A DNA stretch of 64,000 nt from an uncultured Acidobacteriia bacterium (GTDB lineage: Bacteria; Acidobacteriota; Terriglobia; Bryobacterales; Bryobacteraceae). The DNA lies in contig CAIUOG010000172.1 in the NCBI GenBank assembly GCA_903900705.1, positions 1 to 64,000 of the forward strand, written 5' to 3'. Within the stretch, counting starts at the first letter, position 1. Each line of letters opens with the position of its first letter. Of the stretch, positions 26,710 through 35,122 are shown one piece after another. A program made the translations under genes and the position numbers. The notes under the pieces were generated by a model. The model saw only the letters and a program-made list of their open reading frames with translations, searched no databases and was not told where the DNA came from.

Positions 26710-28338
26710 TCAGTTTTTCGAAAGTTTATCCAGGATCGCGGCGCTTTCGTCGATTTTATCTTCGCGGTAAAGCACACTCGCGAGACCCTTCAGCGCATCC
26801 ACGTTAGCCGGTTCCGATTTGACGATCTGTTTGTAGAGATCTTCCGCGACAGCATAGTCTTTACGGTCCATGCATTCCTGCGCGGCCTGCATTTTGGTTT
26901 TTGTGTCTGCGTCCGCCGCCGGCAGTTTGACTTTCTCCGGTGCGGATGAGATCGCCGCCGTCGTGGTTGCGTTGGTTGCGTTCACGGAGCGAGACCGGAA
27001 CGAGGTCACGGCCCAGGCGAGAAGCGCGAGAAGCGCCACGCTGCCCGCGACTGTCCAGAAGATCTTCACTCCGCGGTCCCCCTGATGATTCCGGCGTTTC
27101 TTCCGAATCATCTGAGCCCTGGTTTCGGCGCCACCCCGCGAGTCGGGCGTCGCGGCATCCGCGGTTGGCGTGCCGCCGTCTGGTTGGGGGCCCGTCTGTT
27201 GGGCGGCCTGTTGTTCTGCAACCTGCGCCAGGCGACGGGGTAAATCCTGAGCCAGTTTGTCGACGCCACTGATCAGGCGGCTGAGATTATCTTCAGTTCG
27301 CTGAGAATACTCGCGCAGTTGCCCCATGGCCTCGGCCTGCTTCGACATGTCATGTTCCAGCGCAGAGACACGCTGCACCAGCTTGACCTGAATATTCCGG
27401 ACGAAGGTCTCCATCGTCCGGACGTGTGTTTCCTCGATCTCCTGCTGCAGTTTGTCCGCCATCTGGTGGAAGCGCTTGGTGACGGCGTCTTCAATCAATT
27501 GCGGGAGTCGGGCTTCCAGTTCGTTCACGTTGCGGCTGATGATGGCGACGTCTGTACCGGTGCGTGGATCGCGGAGCGAATCCGCCAGTTGCGTGTTGAG
27601 CCAGCCACGAGGGTTGGTGGGCACCGGTTCAACGCCGGTTTCCATCTGGGCAACTCTCGAATCGATTTCGTCCAGCCGGTCCAGGATGGGGCGAATACCG
27701 TCCGCCATTTGCGACATGATTTCGTAGTCGCGGTCATCAAGTTCCTGTGCCGGGATTTCTTCGCGGAAGCGGCTGCGCAGATGCATGGCCTCCTGCACGG
27801 TTCTGGGTTGACGGCGGGGTCGGCGGGAACGCTCGGAGCGCGAGGGCCGCGCGTCGTCCTCTTCTTCAACAGGCTCTGTTTGAGGGCGAGTTCGCGCCGG
27901 TTCTTCGAGCAGGTGGCGCTCGCGACCGTCACGTCCCAGTTGCGGCGAGAAATACTGGCCACCGTCCTGCACGTACGAGATGGCATCCAGCAGATGCCGG
28001 GCGGGACCGTTCTTGAGCAAATAGCCGTCGCCGCCGGCGCGGACGACTTCACGAATGATCTCGTCATCCGCCGTGCCCGCGACGATGATGATCTTCGTCC
28101 CGAGCGATTCCGCGCGAACCCTGCGAATCAGTTCGATTCCATGAATCCTCGGGAGATTCAGGTCGACTACGGCAATATCGGGGCGCCGTCCGACGATTTC
28201 GCTCCAGGCCGCTTCGCCATCAGCCGCTCCCGCGACCACTTCCAGTTTGTCGCTGCCGGACAGCACCGCCGCGAGTCCGTCACGGCGAAGTGCGTCTTCA
28301 TCCGCAAGGAGAATTCGTATTTTTTCGAGAGCAGCCAT
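26710..28338 (-). CDS. Receiver - coiled coil - transmembrane - TPR fusion protein
   Basis: 542 residues in an unusual order. Residues 6-134 are a response-regulator receiver with acidic pair D13/E14, phospho-acceptor D59 (VVDLNLP) and K109 (LLKNG), but the usual Ser/Thr after strand 4 appears to be Ala87. Residues 140-185 are charged and probably disordered. Residues about 265-375 are coiled coil. A basic stretch (RKKRR) precedes one membrane helix (425-445), and residues about 486-538 form TPR-like helices (ECMDRKDYAVAEDLYKQIVKSEP). No DNA-binding or enzymatic output domain is visible. By the positive-inside rule the receiver is cytoplasmic and the TPR outside. The receiver is paralogous to the NarL-type regulator 1 kb away. 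Confidence 0.8.
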   Translation of the reverse strand: MAALEKIRILLADEDALRRDGLAAVLSGSDKLEVVAGAADGEAAWSEIVGRRPDIAVVDLNLPRIHGIELIRRVRAESLGTKIIIVAGTADDEIIREVVRAGGDGYLLKNGPARHLLDAISYVQDGGQYFSPQLGRDGRERHLLEEPARTRPQTEPVEEEDDARPSRSERSRRPRRQPRTVQEAMHLRSRFREEIPAQELDDRDYEIMSQMADGIRPILDRLDEIDSRVAQMETGVEPVPTNPRGWLNTQLADSLRDPRTGTDVAIISRNVNELEARLPQLIEDAVTKRFHQMADKLQQEIEETHVRTMETFVRNIQVKLVQRVSALEHDMSKQAEAMGQLREYSQRTEDNLSRLISGVDKLAQDLPRRLAQVAEQQAAQQTGPQPDGGTPTADAATPDSRGGAETRAQMIRKKRRNHQGDRGVKIFWTVAGSVALLALLAWAVTSFRSRSVNATNATTTAAISSAPEKVKLPAADADTKTKMQAAQECMDRKDYAVAEDLYKQIVKSEPANVDALKGLASVLYREDKIDESAAILDKLSKN

Positions 28339-28426
28339 CTTTAAATAAGTCGACGTACGGCGAATTTAATATTGTAACTTCTTCCGGACAGGTCAGGCGT
28401 ACCGAATTCGTAAAGTGGGCTTCAAG

Positions 28427-29008
28427 CTAACCGAACAGGCTCCGGAGCCGGGAACCGGTCGGTTCCGTGCCTCCGATTTCAACGGGGTCGGTCGCCCTGG
28501 AGGCCTCATGAGCCGCAGCTTCCCGCAGTTTATGACGTGGCTGCGCGGAGACCAGTCGATCAATCCCTTCGATTAGTTTCTGGACACTTCGCTCCGTTTT
28601 CAGAGAACATTCGCGCAATTCCGACATTGCCGCGGACTGTCCGGCCACTTCCTCTTCCAGCCGCGCGATGCGGTCCACTACTTTTCGCTGAACTCCTTCG
28701 AGCAACGTGTCGATCGCTTCCTGCCGTATCTCCGCAATCCGGCCAGCCACACACGTCTCCGCCTCGTCCTGCTGAAGCCGGAGTTGTTCCGTCGCCGTCT
28801 GCTGTGCATCGAGGCGTCTGGAAAACGCCTGTTCCATTGCGTTCAACCTGCAGGCCAGCCTCTGGTAGTCCGATTTTGCGGCGGTGTCGTCTGTTTCCGG
28901 TTCGACCCGCGCACGAAGTGCCGTCTGTCCTTCGAGTGCCCGCAGTCCCGCGCCGAGCAGCACGCCGCTTCCCACTGAGACAGCGAGGATGTTCAGAAGT
29001 TTTTTCAT
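28427..29008 (-). CDS. Membrane-anchored coiled-coil protein
   Basis: 193 residues. An N-terminal hydrophobic stretch (LLNILAVSVGSGVLLGAGL) could be an anchor or uncleaved signal. The rest is predicted helical coiled coil. Residues 98-157 align without gaps with residues 308-367 of the receiver-TPR fusion downstream, with about 22 of 60 positions identical by hand count (shared AM-x-x-LRE-x-S-x-x-TE and LI-x-G-x-D-x-L-x4-P). No known family is recognised. The shared module suggests that the two proteins form mixed coils or bind the same partner. Confidence 0.65.
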   Translation of the reverse strand: MKKLLNILAVSVGSGVLLGAGLRALEGQTALRARVEPETDDTAAKSDYQRLACRLNAMEQAFSRRLDAQQTATEQLRLQQDEAETCVAGRIAEIRQEAIDTLLEGVQRKVVDRIARLEEEVAGQSAAMSELRECSLKTERSVQKLIEGIDRLVSAQPRHKLREAAAHEASRATDPVEIGGTEPTGSRLRSLFG

Positions 29009-29118
29009 GCCGCCGGAGCCGCCCCTCCAAGATAAACGATCCGGGGCTCTGGCCGAAAACGCCCTGGTACCAGTACAGGGAATTCCGGGGGCGCCGTCGG
29101 GCTTTTCCGTGCGAAGGG

Positions 29119-29775
29119 CTACGCCGGAGGCGTTTTTGAATTCAGATTGCGCTGGATGGCAAAGCGCACCAGACCGGCAATGCCTTCCACTTCCAGCTTC
29201 CTCATGATGTTGGCGCGGTATGTGTCTACGGTCTTGGGACTGATTTCCAGCATTTTCGCGATATCCCTTGGGCGCATGCCATCCACCAGCAACGTGAACA
29301 CTTCATATTCCCGCTTACTCAGCAAAGCCAGAGGATCGGGCTTCTGGGAGCTCTTTTCGAGGGAATCGCGGCGCAGCAGAGGGGTCAGGTACTGCCCGCC
29401 GTCCAAAATAAAGTTGATGGCGTCGAAAAGGTGGCGGGCCGGTCCGTCCTTGAGAACATAGCCGTCGGCGCCACTGCGGAAAAGTTCCTGAATGATGGCA
29501 TCGTCGCGGTTGATGGAAAGCACGATGAGTTTGGTCCGGATATTGGCCTGACGGACCCCGCGGACAATGTCGAGTCCGCTCAGCTTCGGCATATTGAGAT
29601 CCAGAACGGCGAAGTCAGGCTTCCGCTCCAGAATCATTTCGAGGGCCTGCTCGCCATCCGAACACTGGCCCAGGATTGTGATATCCGGGCGGCTTTTACA
29701 GAATGCCGCGATGCCTTCACGAACGATGCCGTGATCATCTGCCAAAACCAGGGTGAGCGCTGGGCCAGTTTCCAT
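29119..29775 (-). CDS. NarL/LuxR-family response regulator
   Basis: 218 residues. The receiver domain has the acidic pair DD (LVLADDHGIVREG), phospho-acceptor in FAVLDLNMPKLSG, Ser in LIVLSINRDD and Lys in YVLKDGPARH. The C-terminal LuxR-type HTH is LLSKREYEVFTLLVDGMRPRDIAKMLEISPKTVDTYRANIMRKL. It should activate or repress transcription when phosphorylated. The start codon follows the histidine kinase stop with no gap, so the two form a cognate pair. The stretch GPARHLFDAI ... DGGQYLTPLL is shared with the receiver-TPR fusion. Confidence 0.93.
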   Translation of the reverse strand: METGPALTLVLADDHGIVREGIAAFCKSRPDITILGQCSDGEQALEMILERKPDFAVLDLNMPKLSGLDIVRGVRQANIRTKLIVLSINRDDAIIQELFRSGADGYVLKDGPARHLFDAINFILDGGQYLTPLLRRDSLEKSSQKPDPLALLSKREYEVFTLLVDGMRPRDIAKMLEISPKTVDTYRANIMRKLEVEGIAGLVRFAIQRNLNSKTPPA

Positions 29776-30594
29776 TTAATCCTCGGGAAGCGGTATTGTG
29801 ACGAGTACTGTAGTACCCTCCAATCCTGACTTGATATTACACTTCCCACCTGCCGCGGCGACATGTTCCCGAATGGCACTGAGTCCCATACCGTGTCCGG
29901 AGGCCGCCGGTGAGGGTATTCCACTTCCGTTATCGATTACGGTGAGCGTGATCTGATTGCCTTCCGGGATGAGGGATAACTCCAGCCGGGTGGCTCCGGA
30001 ATGGCGTATCACGTTGGAGACACTTTCCTGGGCACAACGGTAAAGCGCGAGTCGGACATTGTGGCCGGGTTCGACGGGAAGAGGCCGAATATCGAAGCGC
30101 GTTTCCGCAAAGCACGCTTCGGCGCCCATATCGTGCAGGAGGTTCCGGATAGCCTGCCCCGTGGTCAGGGCCATCCAGTCGGGAGGATGGAGACGGTGTG
30201 AAACGGCGCGAACTTCCGCGAGTGCGGACTCGGCCAGACTCTGCAGCCGGGTCATGGCGTCCCTCGCGCCCGGCGGCAGAGAAGCGGCGTCGGCGGCGAG
30301 GATTTCCAGGTTCAGCTTAATGCCGGCAAGCGGCTGACCGGCGCCCGCATGGAGTTCGCGGGCGATGCGCGCGCGTTCCCGTTCCAGTTCCGCCACCACG
30401 GTGCGTCCGCTCCGTTTTCGGTTCTCCGCGAAGAGTCTGTTGATGCGCTGGCTTTTGTTCGCCATCTTCGCCACCATCTCTGCCCACAAGGCCTCTGCCG
30501 GGGCGTTACCCGGGGTAACCCCGGCAGTTTTTTTCTTGTCCTCGTCGCAGCGGGTTGGTGCGGCGTCCGGCAACGGGGTCAGTCTCGGCTGCAT
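29776..30594 (-). CDS. Soluble NarX-type histidine kinase (HisKA_3)
   Basis: 272 residues without membrane segments. A helical N-terminus leads to the HisKA_3 dimerisation domain with the phospho-accepting histidine in IARELHAGAGQPLAG, then a GHKL ATPase domain with the N-box region AQESVSNVIRHSGA, G1 VIDNGSGIP and G2 GHGMGLSAI. In this kinase class the residue after the histidine is normally Asp or Glu; here it is Ala. Input probably comes from a protein partner because no sensory domain is seen. It is immediately upstream of its response regulator gene. Confidence 0.9.
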   Translation of the reverse strand: MQPRLTPLPDAAPTRCDEDKKKTAGVTPGNAPAEALWAEMVAKMANKSQRINRLFAENRKRSGRTVVAELERERARIARELHAGAGQPLAGIKLNLEILAADAASLPPGARDAMTRLQSLAESALAEVRAVSHRLHPPDWMALTTGQAIRNLLHDMGAEACFAETRFDIRPLPVEPGHNVRLALYRCAQESVSNVIRHSGATRLELSLIPEGNQITLTVIDNGSGIPSPAASGHGMGLSAIREHVAAAGGKCNIKSGLEGTTVLVTIPLPED

Positions 30595-30714
30595 GTCCTA
30601 TCTCTAATATCGTTAACAACCGGTGGATCTGGTCAGAGAATCAGAGATTTCCTGGCTCTGCGGAAGCAGACCGGTACTGGAACCGGAATTGCCGGTCAGG
30701 CAGGCATATCACTG

Positions 30715-30742
30715 TTCAACGGCAGCACGCAAACCTTATAAT
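30715..30742 (+). promoter_or_regulatory. Candidate promoter of the small coiled-coil gene
   Basis: TTCAAC, a 16-base spacer and a perfect TATAAT. Transcription would start within a few bases of the TTG codon used for the following gene, so a nearly leaderless mRNA is possible. It faces away from the kinase gene. Confidence 0.4.
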
Positions 30743-30748
30743 CGACAC

Positions 30749-31201
30749 TTGTCGCATACTGGGTTGAAAGCCGCCGGAAAGGCGGCGCTGGTGGTTGCCG
30801 GCGTGGCGTTTGGATTTCACCGGGGAATCTCCGGGGGCAGAGCCGACGCCGAGGTTCCGGCAGTCGGAGCGAGCGGGGCTGTGCCAATGCCCGCAGCGCC
30901 GTCGTCATTCGGAACGGAAGCGAACGCGCGTCCCGAGGGACACGGATATGTGACACGCGAGCAACTTGAAGTGGCTCTGGAACAGGTGAGACATCGGTTC
31001 GAAGCGGAGTTGGACCGGCGCTTCGAAACCCAGAATCACTCGATCGGCGCGCTCTACTCTCTGGTCAGCCAGACAGACCGATTGCTGGAGCGGGTTTTAC
31101 TGCATCTGGAAGATGCTGCCGGGGTGTCGGAACCGGATGGTTCGGAAGCAGAGACGGGGGAACTTTCTCCGGATCTGCCTTTCACCGCTCGCCGGTCCTG
31201 A
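30749..31201 (+). CDS. Small membrane-anchored coiled-coil protein
   Basis: About 150 residues from a TTG; a second TTG five codons later and longer upstream starts are possible, and no good Shine-Dalgarno is seen. An N-terminal hydrophobic segment (KAALVVAGVAFGFHRG) is followed by an Ala/Pro-rich linker and a helical coil (REQLEVALEQVRHRFEAEL, QTDRLLERVLLHLE). The coil is broadly like the coiled-coil module of the two membrane proteins at 26.7-29.0 kb, but the alignment needs a gap and is weak. The coding direction is supported by the open frame and coil periodicity. Function unknown. Confidence 0.5.
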   Translation: MSHTGLKAAGKAALVVAGVAFGFHRGISGGRADAEVPAVGASGAVPMPAAPSSFGTEANARPEGHGYVTREQLEVALEQVRHRFEAELDRRFETQNHSIGALYSLVSQTDRLLERVLLHLEDAAGVSEPDGSEAETGELSPDLPFTARRS

Positions 31202-31252
31202 ACCCGCCTTGTGCCCTGTTCCTCCGCCCCCTCAGGTCTCCGGAACCCAAGG

Positions 31253-31999
31253 TCAGTACTTCGAATGGCCGAGCAGCGCCCTTTCCGCGCCTGGCGTGCG
31301 GACCGGCACCCGCTCCACAAAGAACGAGCGGGGCGGCTGCCAGACGGGAGTCGTCTGCTGTCTTCCGGCAACGCCGGCGACCGGATCGGCTGAGCTCGTA
31401 CCGGGCGCAAGATTCTTCAGACCGTAAAGCGCGAGCTCGAATCGATCCTTGACGCCAAGTTTCTGGAAGAGTCGGGACAGATAGACCTTCACGGTCCCTT
31501 CCGAAATCGCGAGCGCCGTGGCGATTTCCTTATTCTTCAAACCCTGCGACAGGAGCGTGACCAGCTGGCCTTCGCGCCGGGTCAGCGAGTAGCGGCGCGC
31601 CCCCATAATACTTTCGGTCAGAGCCTTGTCGAACCAAAGCTCGCCCTCCAGGACACGATTCAGACAGCGGATCAGCGTTTCGACCGGCAGCGTCTTCCGC
31701 AGAACGCCCCGAATTCCGAGGCTCATGGCCTGCAGTGCCAGTTCGGTCGAGATGTTATGAACCCAGAGTACGATCTTCGCCTGGCACGCTATTCCGTGAA
31801 GGCCGCTGAGGACGGAGAAGTTGACTTCGCTCGTCAGGTCGACCAGCAAAAGGTCCGGCTGGTTCGCTTCGAGTTGTTCGGCGAGGCTCTCTACCCTTGA
31901 ACACCACGAACACATCTCCAGTGCTTCGGTGGCGGACAGGATCCTGGTCAGGCCTTCCGCGAGAATCGGCTCATCGGTGCAAAGAAGTACTCTCGCCAT
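31253..31999 (-). CDS. LuxR-family response regulator with degenerate receiver
   Basis: 248 residues. The receiver keeps an acidic pair (CTDEP), a possible phospho-acceptor in LLLVDLTSE and a Lys in VLRKTLPVE. However, strand 4 reads KIVLWVHN, without the usual Ser/Thr. The HTH is SLTRREGQLVTLLSQGLKNKEIATALAISEGTVKVYLSRLFQKLG. About 50 residues rich in Pro and Arg follow the HTH, longer than usual. No kinase gene adjoins it. It sits between the coiled-coil gene and the PilZ/pilus operon, which it may control; that is inference. Confidence 0.88.
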   Translation of the reverse strand: MARVLLCTDEPILAEGLTRILSATEALEMCSWCSRVESLAEQLEANQPDLLLVDLTSEVNFSVLSGLHGIACQAKIVLWVHNISTELALQAMSLGIRGVLRKTLPVETLIRCLNRVLEGELWFDKALTESIMGARRYSLTRREGQLVTLLSQGLKNKEIATALAISEGTVKVYLSRLFQKLGVKDRFELALYGLKNLAPGTSSADPVAGVAGRQQTTPVWQPPRSFFVERVPVRTPGAERALLGHSKY

Positions 32000-32332
32000 G
32001 TCATGGAGCTTAGCACCTGAAAGATGAGTTTTCTATCACTTTTTTCCGGTGTTTGATCCAAAATTGACCACAGGCATACCTCATAAGTTGACATCGGAAT
32101 TCACAACTTCTTTCGGTATATGAAGATGCGGAGATTTCCGTTACTCTGAGGCTGGCGGGAATTTTTTTCAGGCGGTTTGGCCGCAGCAAACACTTCATTT
32201 CATTAGGTATACAACTACTGGGTACTCAGGTTATCAGTTCCTGTTTAACTATCGATAACATTCGAATGCAACCCATTTTCGGTATTGTTTGAGACGCCGT
32301 GTTCGGCCTAAATTCAGACAGAACCTAACGAA
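32000..32332 (+). promoter_or_regulatory. 333-bp divergent intergenic region before the PilZ/Tad operon
   Basis: More AT-rich than its surroundings and without a credible gene. It separates the LuxR-type regulator from the PilZ gene and is the only upstream region large enough for the control elements of the pilus operon. A possible promoter near the PilZ gene is TTGTTT (32285-32290), 18-base spacer, TAAATT (32309-32314). I see no strong inverted repeat or riboswitch fold in it. Confidence 0.4.
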
Positions 32333-32752
32333 ATGGAACGCCGAAGCAAAAACCGTCATGACCTGCAGCTCGTTTGCCACATCGGCGAAACGAAAGTGCT
32401 CTCCGCGACGCCCGAACAGGGGTCGCGGGCCCTTGAGGCAATGACCGCGAAGGGCGCCGTTGAGGCGACCACGGAAAACATGAGCCGCGACGGCATGCTG
32501 ATGCGCTGGCTCGACGGCGTGCCTCTGCCCGAAATCGGGACCATTCTGACGGTGGAAGTGGATCTGCCGGGTGGTGAGGACTTCGGCCCCCGCGTGATGC
32601 GTTGCCAGACCACGGTGGTCCGTATTACCGGACGGCCCGGTGCGCGGCGAGGCGTGGGCCTCCGGATCGACCGGGTTCGTTTCAGCCGTCCGGCGAAGCG
32701 AAAGAAGTTCGATCTCGAATCGATGCGCCCGGCGACGGATAAGGTGATCTGA
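32333..32752 (+). CDS. PilZ domain protein
   Basis: 139 residues. The N-terminal basic motif ERRSKNRHDL (RxxxR type), the downstream NMSRDGMLMRW (the D/NxSxxG element) and GVGLRIDRVRF match the PilZ c-di-GMP-binding fold. The loop between is longer than in minimal PilZ proteins. It probably links c-di-GMP levels to pilus or surface behaviour. It is the first gene of a same-strand run leading into the Tad locus, two bases from the next start. Confidence 0.8.
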   Translation: MERRSKNRHDLQLVCHIGETKVLSATPEQGSRALEAMTAKGAVEATTENMSRDGMLMRWLDGVPLPEIGTILTVEVDLPGGEDFGPRVMRCQTTVVRITGRPGARRGVGLRIDRVRFSRPAKRKKFDLESMRPATDKVI

Positions 32753-32754
32753 CC

Positions 32755-34566
32755 ATGCAACCTGTTTTGCAAGCTGTTTCGGGGGCTGAGGGTGCCGTGT
32801 CCGGCGTTTCGGACCGCGCGCTTGCCCCTCCGCAGGTCACCAAACAGGAGGCCGCGATTGCGCGGTTTCTGCCGTCCCTGACAGACATCGCGTTTCTGCT
32901 GCCCATCCTCTTCATTTTTGTGAAACTTTCCGGCGCCCGGACGCTGCTGGGTGATGGCGATACCGGCTGGCATGTGCGAACCGGGGAGTGGATTCTGGCA
33001 AACGGTCGGGTTCCGACCGTCGATATGTTCTCGTTTAGTCGCCCCGGCGCCGCCTGGTTTGCCTGGGAATGGCTTTGGGACGTGGCGGCTGCGATGCTCC
33101 ACCAGAGATGGGGCATGCCCGCGGTAGTGCTGGCGAGTGTTTTCGTGGTTTGTTTCAGTAGCGCACTGCTGTTCCGGTTGATCCGGAGAGCCTGCGATAA
33201 CGGGTTTGTTGCCATAGCCGTGACCCTATTGGCGACCGGGGGCTGCGCGATTCACTGGCTGGCGCGGCCCCATCTTTTCACGCTGCTGTTCCTGACCGTT
33301 ACGCTGCACCTTACCGTCAGGGCTCGGGAAGGTCGCATCGGCCTGCTCGGGTGGCTGGTGCCCCTGACTCTGGTATGGACCAATCTGCACGGCGGCTTTT
33401 TTGTCGTGTTCCTGGTTCTGGCCTGCTACATCGGCGCGGACCTGCTCAATGCGGCGCTCGAAAGTGACCCGGCGCTGCGACGCAATTATCTTTCGGATTT
33501 AAAGCCATGGCTGGCGGTGTTCGCCGCCTGTTTCGCCGTTACTTTCGTCAATCCTTACGGCTGGAATCTGCATAAACACGTGATCGAGTACGTGACCGAT
33601 CCCTACCAGTTGCAGCACATTACCGAATTTCAGTCGATGAACTTCCATTCGCCGGTGGTGGTCTACTTTGAGCCCCTGATGCTGATGTCGATTGCCATCG
33701 CATTCCTCGACGCCCGCCGCCGTCAGTTTGCCGATGTGTTTCTCACCATGGGCTTCCTGCACATGGCACTGCTGGCGCAGCGCAATCTTCCTCTCTTTGC
33801 CATCGCGGCCTCTCCGGTGGTGGCTCGTGGTCTGATGAGCGCCATCCAGGCCGCGGAAGGTTCCGGCCTTGCTTCCTTCATCGGGCGCACGGCACGCTGG
33901 TTCACCCGCGCCACCGTGAGCTTTGAAGAGACGGACCGGCTGCCGCGGTTTTTCGTGACGAGCGCGCTCGCCATCGCACTCATCGGCAGCCTGCTGCTGC
34001 TCACTCCGGTTGCGCCGGGCGTGTACGACAACAAGTTTGTCTCCACCTACGATCCGAAATCGTATCCGGAAAAAGTGCTGCCCTTGCTGCGCGCCGCCGA
34101 ATCCCACCACATCTTCGCCGAAGACGAGTGGGGGGACTACCTGATCTACCAGCTCTATCCGCAGAAGAAGGTCTTCATTGATGGACGGAGCGACTTTTAC
34201 GGCGATGCGTTCGGCGAGCGTTATCTCGACCTGATGAACGTCCATTTCGACTGGCAGAAGACGCTCGACCAATATGCCATCGACACGATTGTGATTGCCC
34301 CGCGCTTTGCGCTGGCCAGCACGCTCAAAATTTCCCGGGACTGGCGGGTGGTTTATGACGACGGTACGTCCCTCGTCTTCCGCCGCAATGGTTCCCCAAA
34401 GGATTCTCTCGTGACCAGTAGCGAGGGAGCTTCCCGCGATCGTGCGACCGCGGAACAGAATAACAGTGATCGCCCGATCACCCAACCCAACCCCCGTAGC
34501 AATACCCGTGGTCGCGAGATCACAACGACTGGCTCCCGCAAGGGCGTCGGCCGGACCGATTTGTAG
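32755..34566 (+). CDS. Polytopic membrane protein, possible GT-C-type glycosyltransferase
   Basis: 603 residues with about 10-12 hydrophobic segments and a soluble C-terminal tail. The first extracytoplasmic loop reads DGDTGWHVRTGEWILANG ... FSFSRPGAAWFAWEWLWD, which has the Asp/His/Trp pattern of GT-C lipid-linked sugar transferases and of related uncharacterised membrane proteins. A later loop has AEDEWGDYLIYQLYP and DGRSDFYG. No family can be named safely. It lies 28 bases before the first flp pilin gene, so modification of pilin or export of a glycan is an attractive guess without proof. Confidence 0.6.
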   Translation: MQPVLQAVSGAEGAVSGVSDRALAPPQVTKQEAAIARFLPSLTDIAFLLPILFIFVKLSGARTLLGDGDTGWHVRTGEWILANGRVPTVDMFSFSRPGAAWFAWEWLWDVAAAMLHQRWGMPAVVLASVFVVCFSSALLFRLIRRACDNGFVAIAVTLLATGGCAIHWLARPHLFTLLFLTVTLHLTVRAREGRIGLLGWLVPLTLVWTNLHGGFFVVFLVLACYIGADLLNAALESDPALRRNYLSDLKPWLAVFAACFAVTFVNPYGWNLHKHVIEYVTDPYQLQHITEFQSMNFHSPVVVYFEPLMLMSIAIAFLDARRRQFADVFLTMGFLHMALLAQRNLPLFAIAASPVVARGLMSAIQAAEGSGLASFIGRTARWFTRATVSFEETDRLPRFFVTSALAIALIGSLLLLTPVAPGVYDNKFVSTYDPKSYPEKVLPLLRAAESHHIFAEDEWGDYLIYQLYPQKKVFIDGRSDFYGDAFGERYLDLMNVHFDWQKTLDQYAIDTIVIAPRFALASTLKISRDWRVVYDDGTSLVFRRNGSPKDSLVTSSEGASRDRATAEQNNSDRPITQPNPRSNTRGREITTTGSRKGVGRTDL

Positions 34567-34594
34567 CAAAAAAGAGAAAGAGGAGAGCAAAACA

Positions 34595-34780
34595 ATGAAA
34601 AACATGATCATGAACTTCGTAAAAGACGAACAGGGCCAGGACCTCATCGAATACACCCTTCTGATGGCCTTCATCGCCCTCGCTTCCGCGGCGATCTTCG
34701 TCAATGCCGGTTCGAGCGTCAACTCGATCTGGAAGAACGCAAGCAACCAGCTGTCCAACGCCGCTGTTTCGGCCAGCTAG
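34595..34780 (+). CDS. flp: Flp-type pilin, copy 1
   Basis: 61 residues. A short basic leader (MKNMIMNFVKDEQGQ) ends at the Flp processing site, G/QDLIEYTLLMAFIAL, where the prepilin peptidase cleaves before the hydrophobic, conserved Glu- and Tyr-containing helix. The C-terminus is SIWKNASNQLSNAAVSAS. Such pilins polymerise into tight-adherence pili. A strong Shine-Dalgarno (AGGAGAG) precedes the ATG; the longer reading frame upstream is an overlap with the membrane-protein gene. Confidence 0.93.
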   Translation: MKNMIMNFVKDEQGQDLIEYTLLMAFIALASAAIFVNAGSSVNSIWKNASNQLSNAAVSAS

Positions 34781-34917
34781 TCTTTCGTCGTCGGTATGGT
34801 GTTGTGCCGTTCCCGGGCCGCCCGCGTCCTGCTGACGGGCCGGGGACGGCGTCACTGAAGTCTGTGCGGCCCGGAGGCGCACAGACGGAATGCAAAGACA
34901 GCAAGAGGAGAGATCAA

Positions 34918-35103
34918 ATGAAATCACTTTTTCAACGCTTCCTGCGGGAAGAATCGGGTCAGGACCTGATTGAATACACGCTGCTGCTGGCGTTCATCGC
35001 GCTGGCGTCGGCGTCGCTGTTCCTGAGCGCGGGTGGCAGTGTGGCCAGTATCTGGCAGCAGGGAAGCACCCAGCTTTCCAATGCAGCCGTCTCGGCCAGC
35101 TAA
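34918..35103 (+). CDS. flp: Flp-type pilin, copy 2
   Basis: 61 residues, the same length as copy 1, with the same cleavage region (EESGQDLIEYTLLLAFIAL) and an almost identical C-terminus (STQLSNAAVSAS). A Shine-Dalgarno AAGAGGAGAG precedes the ATG. The two copies differ mainly before the helix and in its central part, so they may be major and alternative pilins. A GC-rich imperfect hairpin lies between the two genes and a stem-loop follows this one. Confidence 0.93.
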   Translation: MKSLFQRFLREESGQDLIEYTLLLAFIALASASLFLSAGGSVASIWQQGSTQLSNAAVSAS

Positions 35104-35122
35104 CCCCGAGTTGCAGTCCAAT

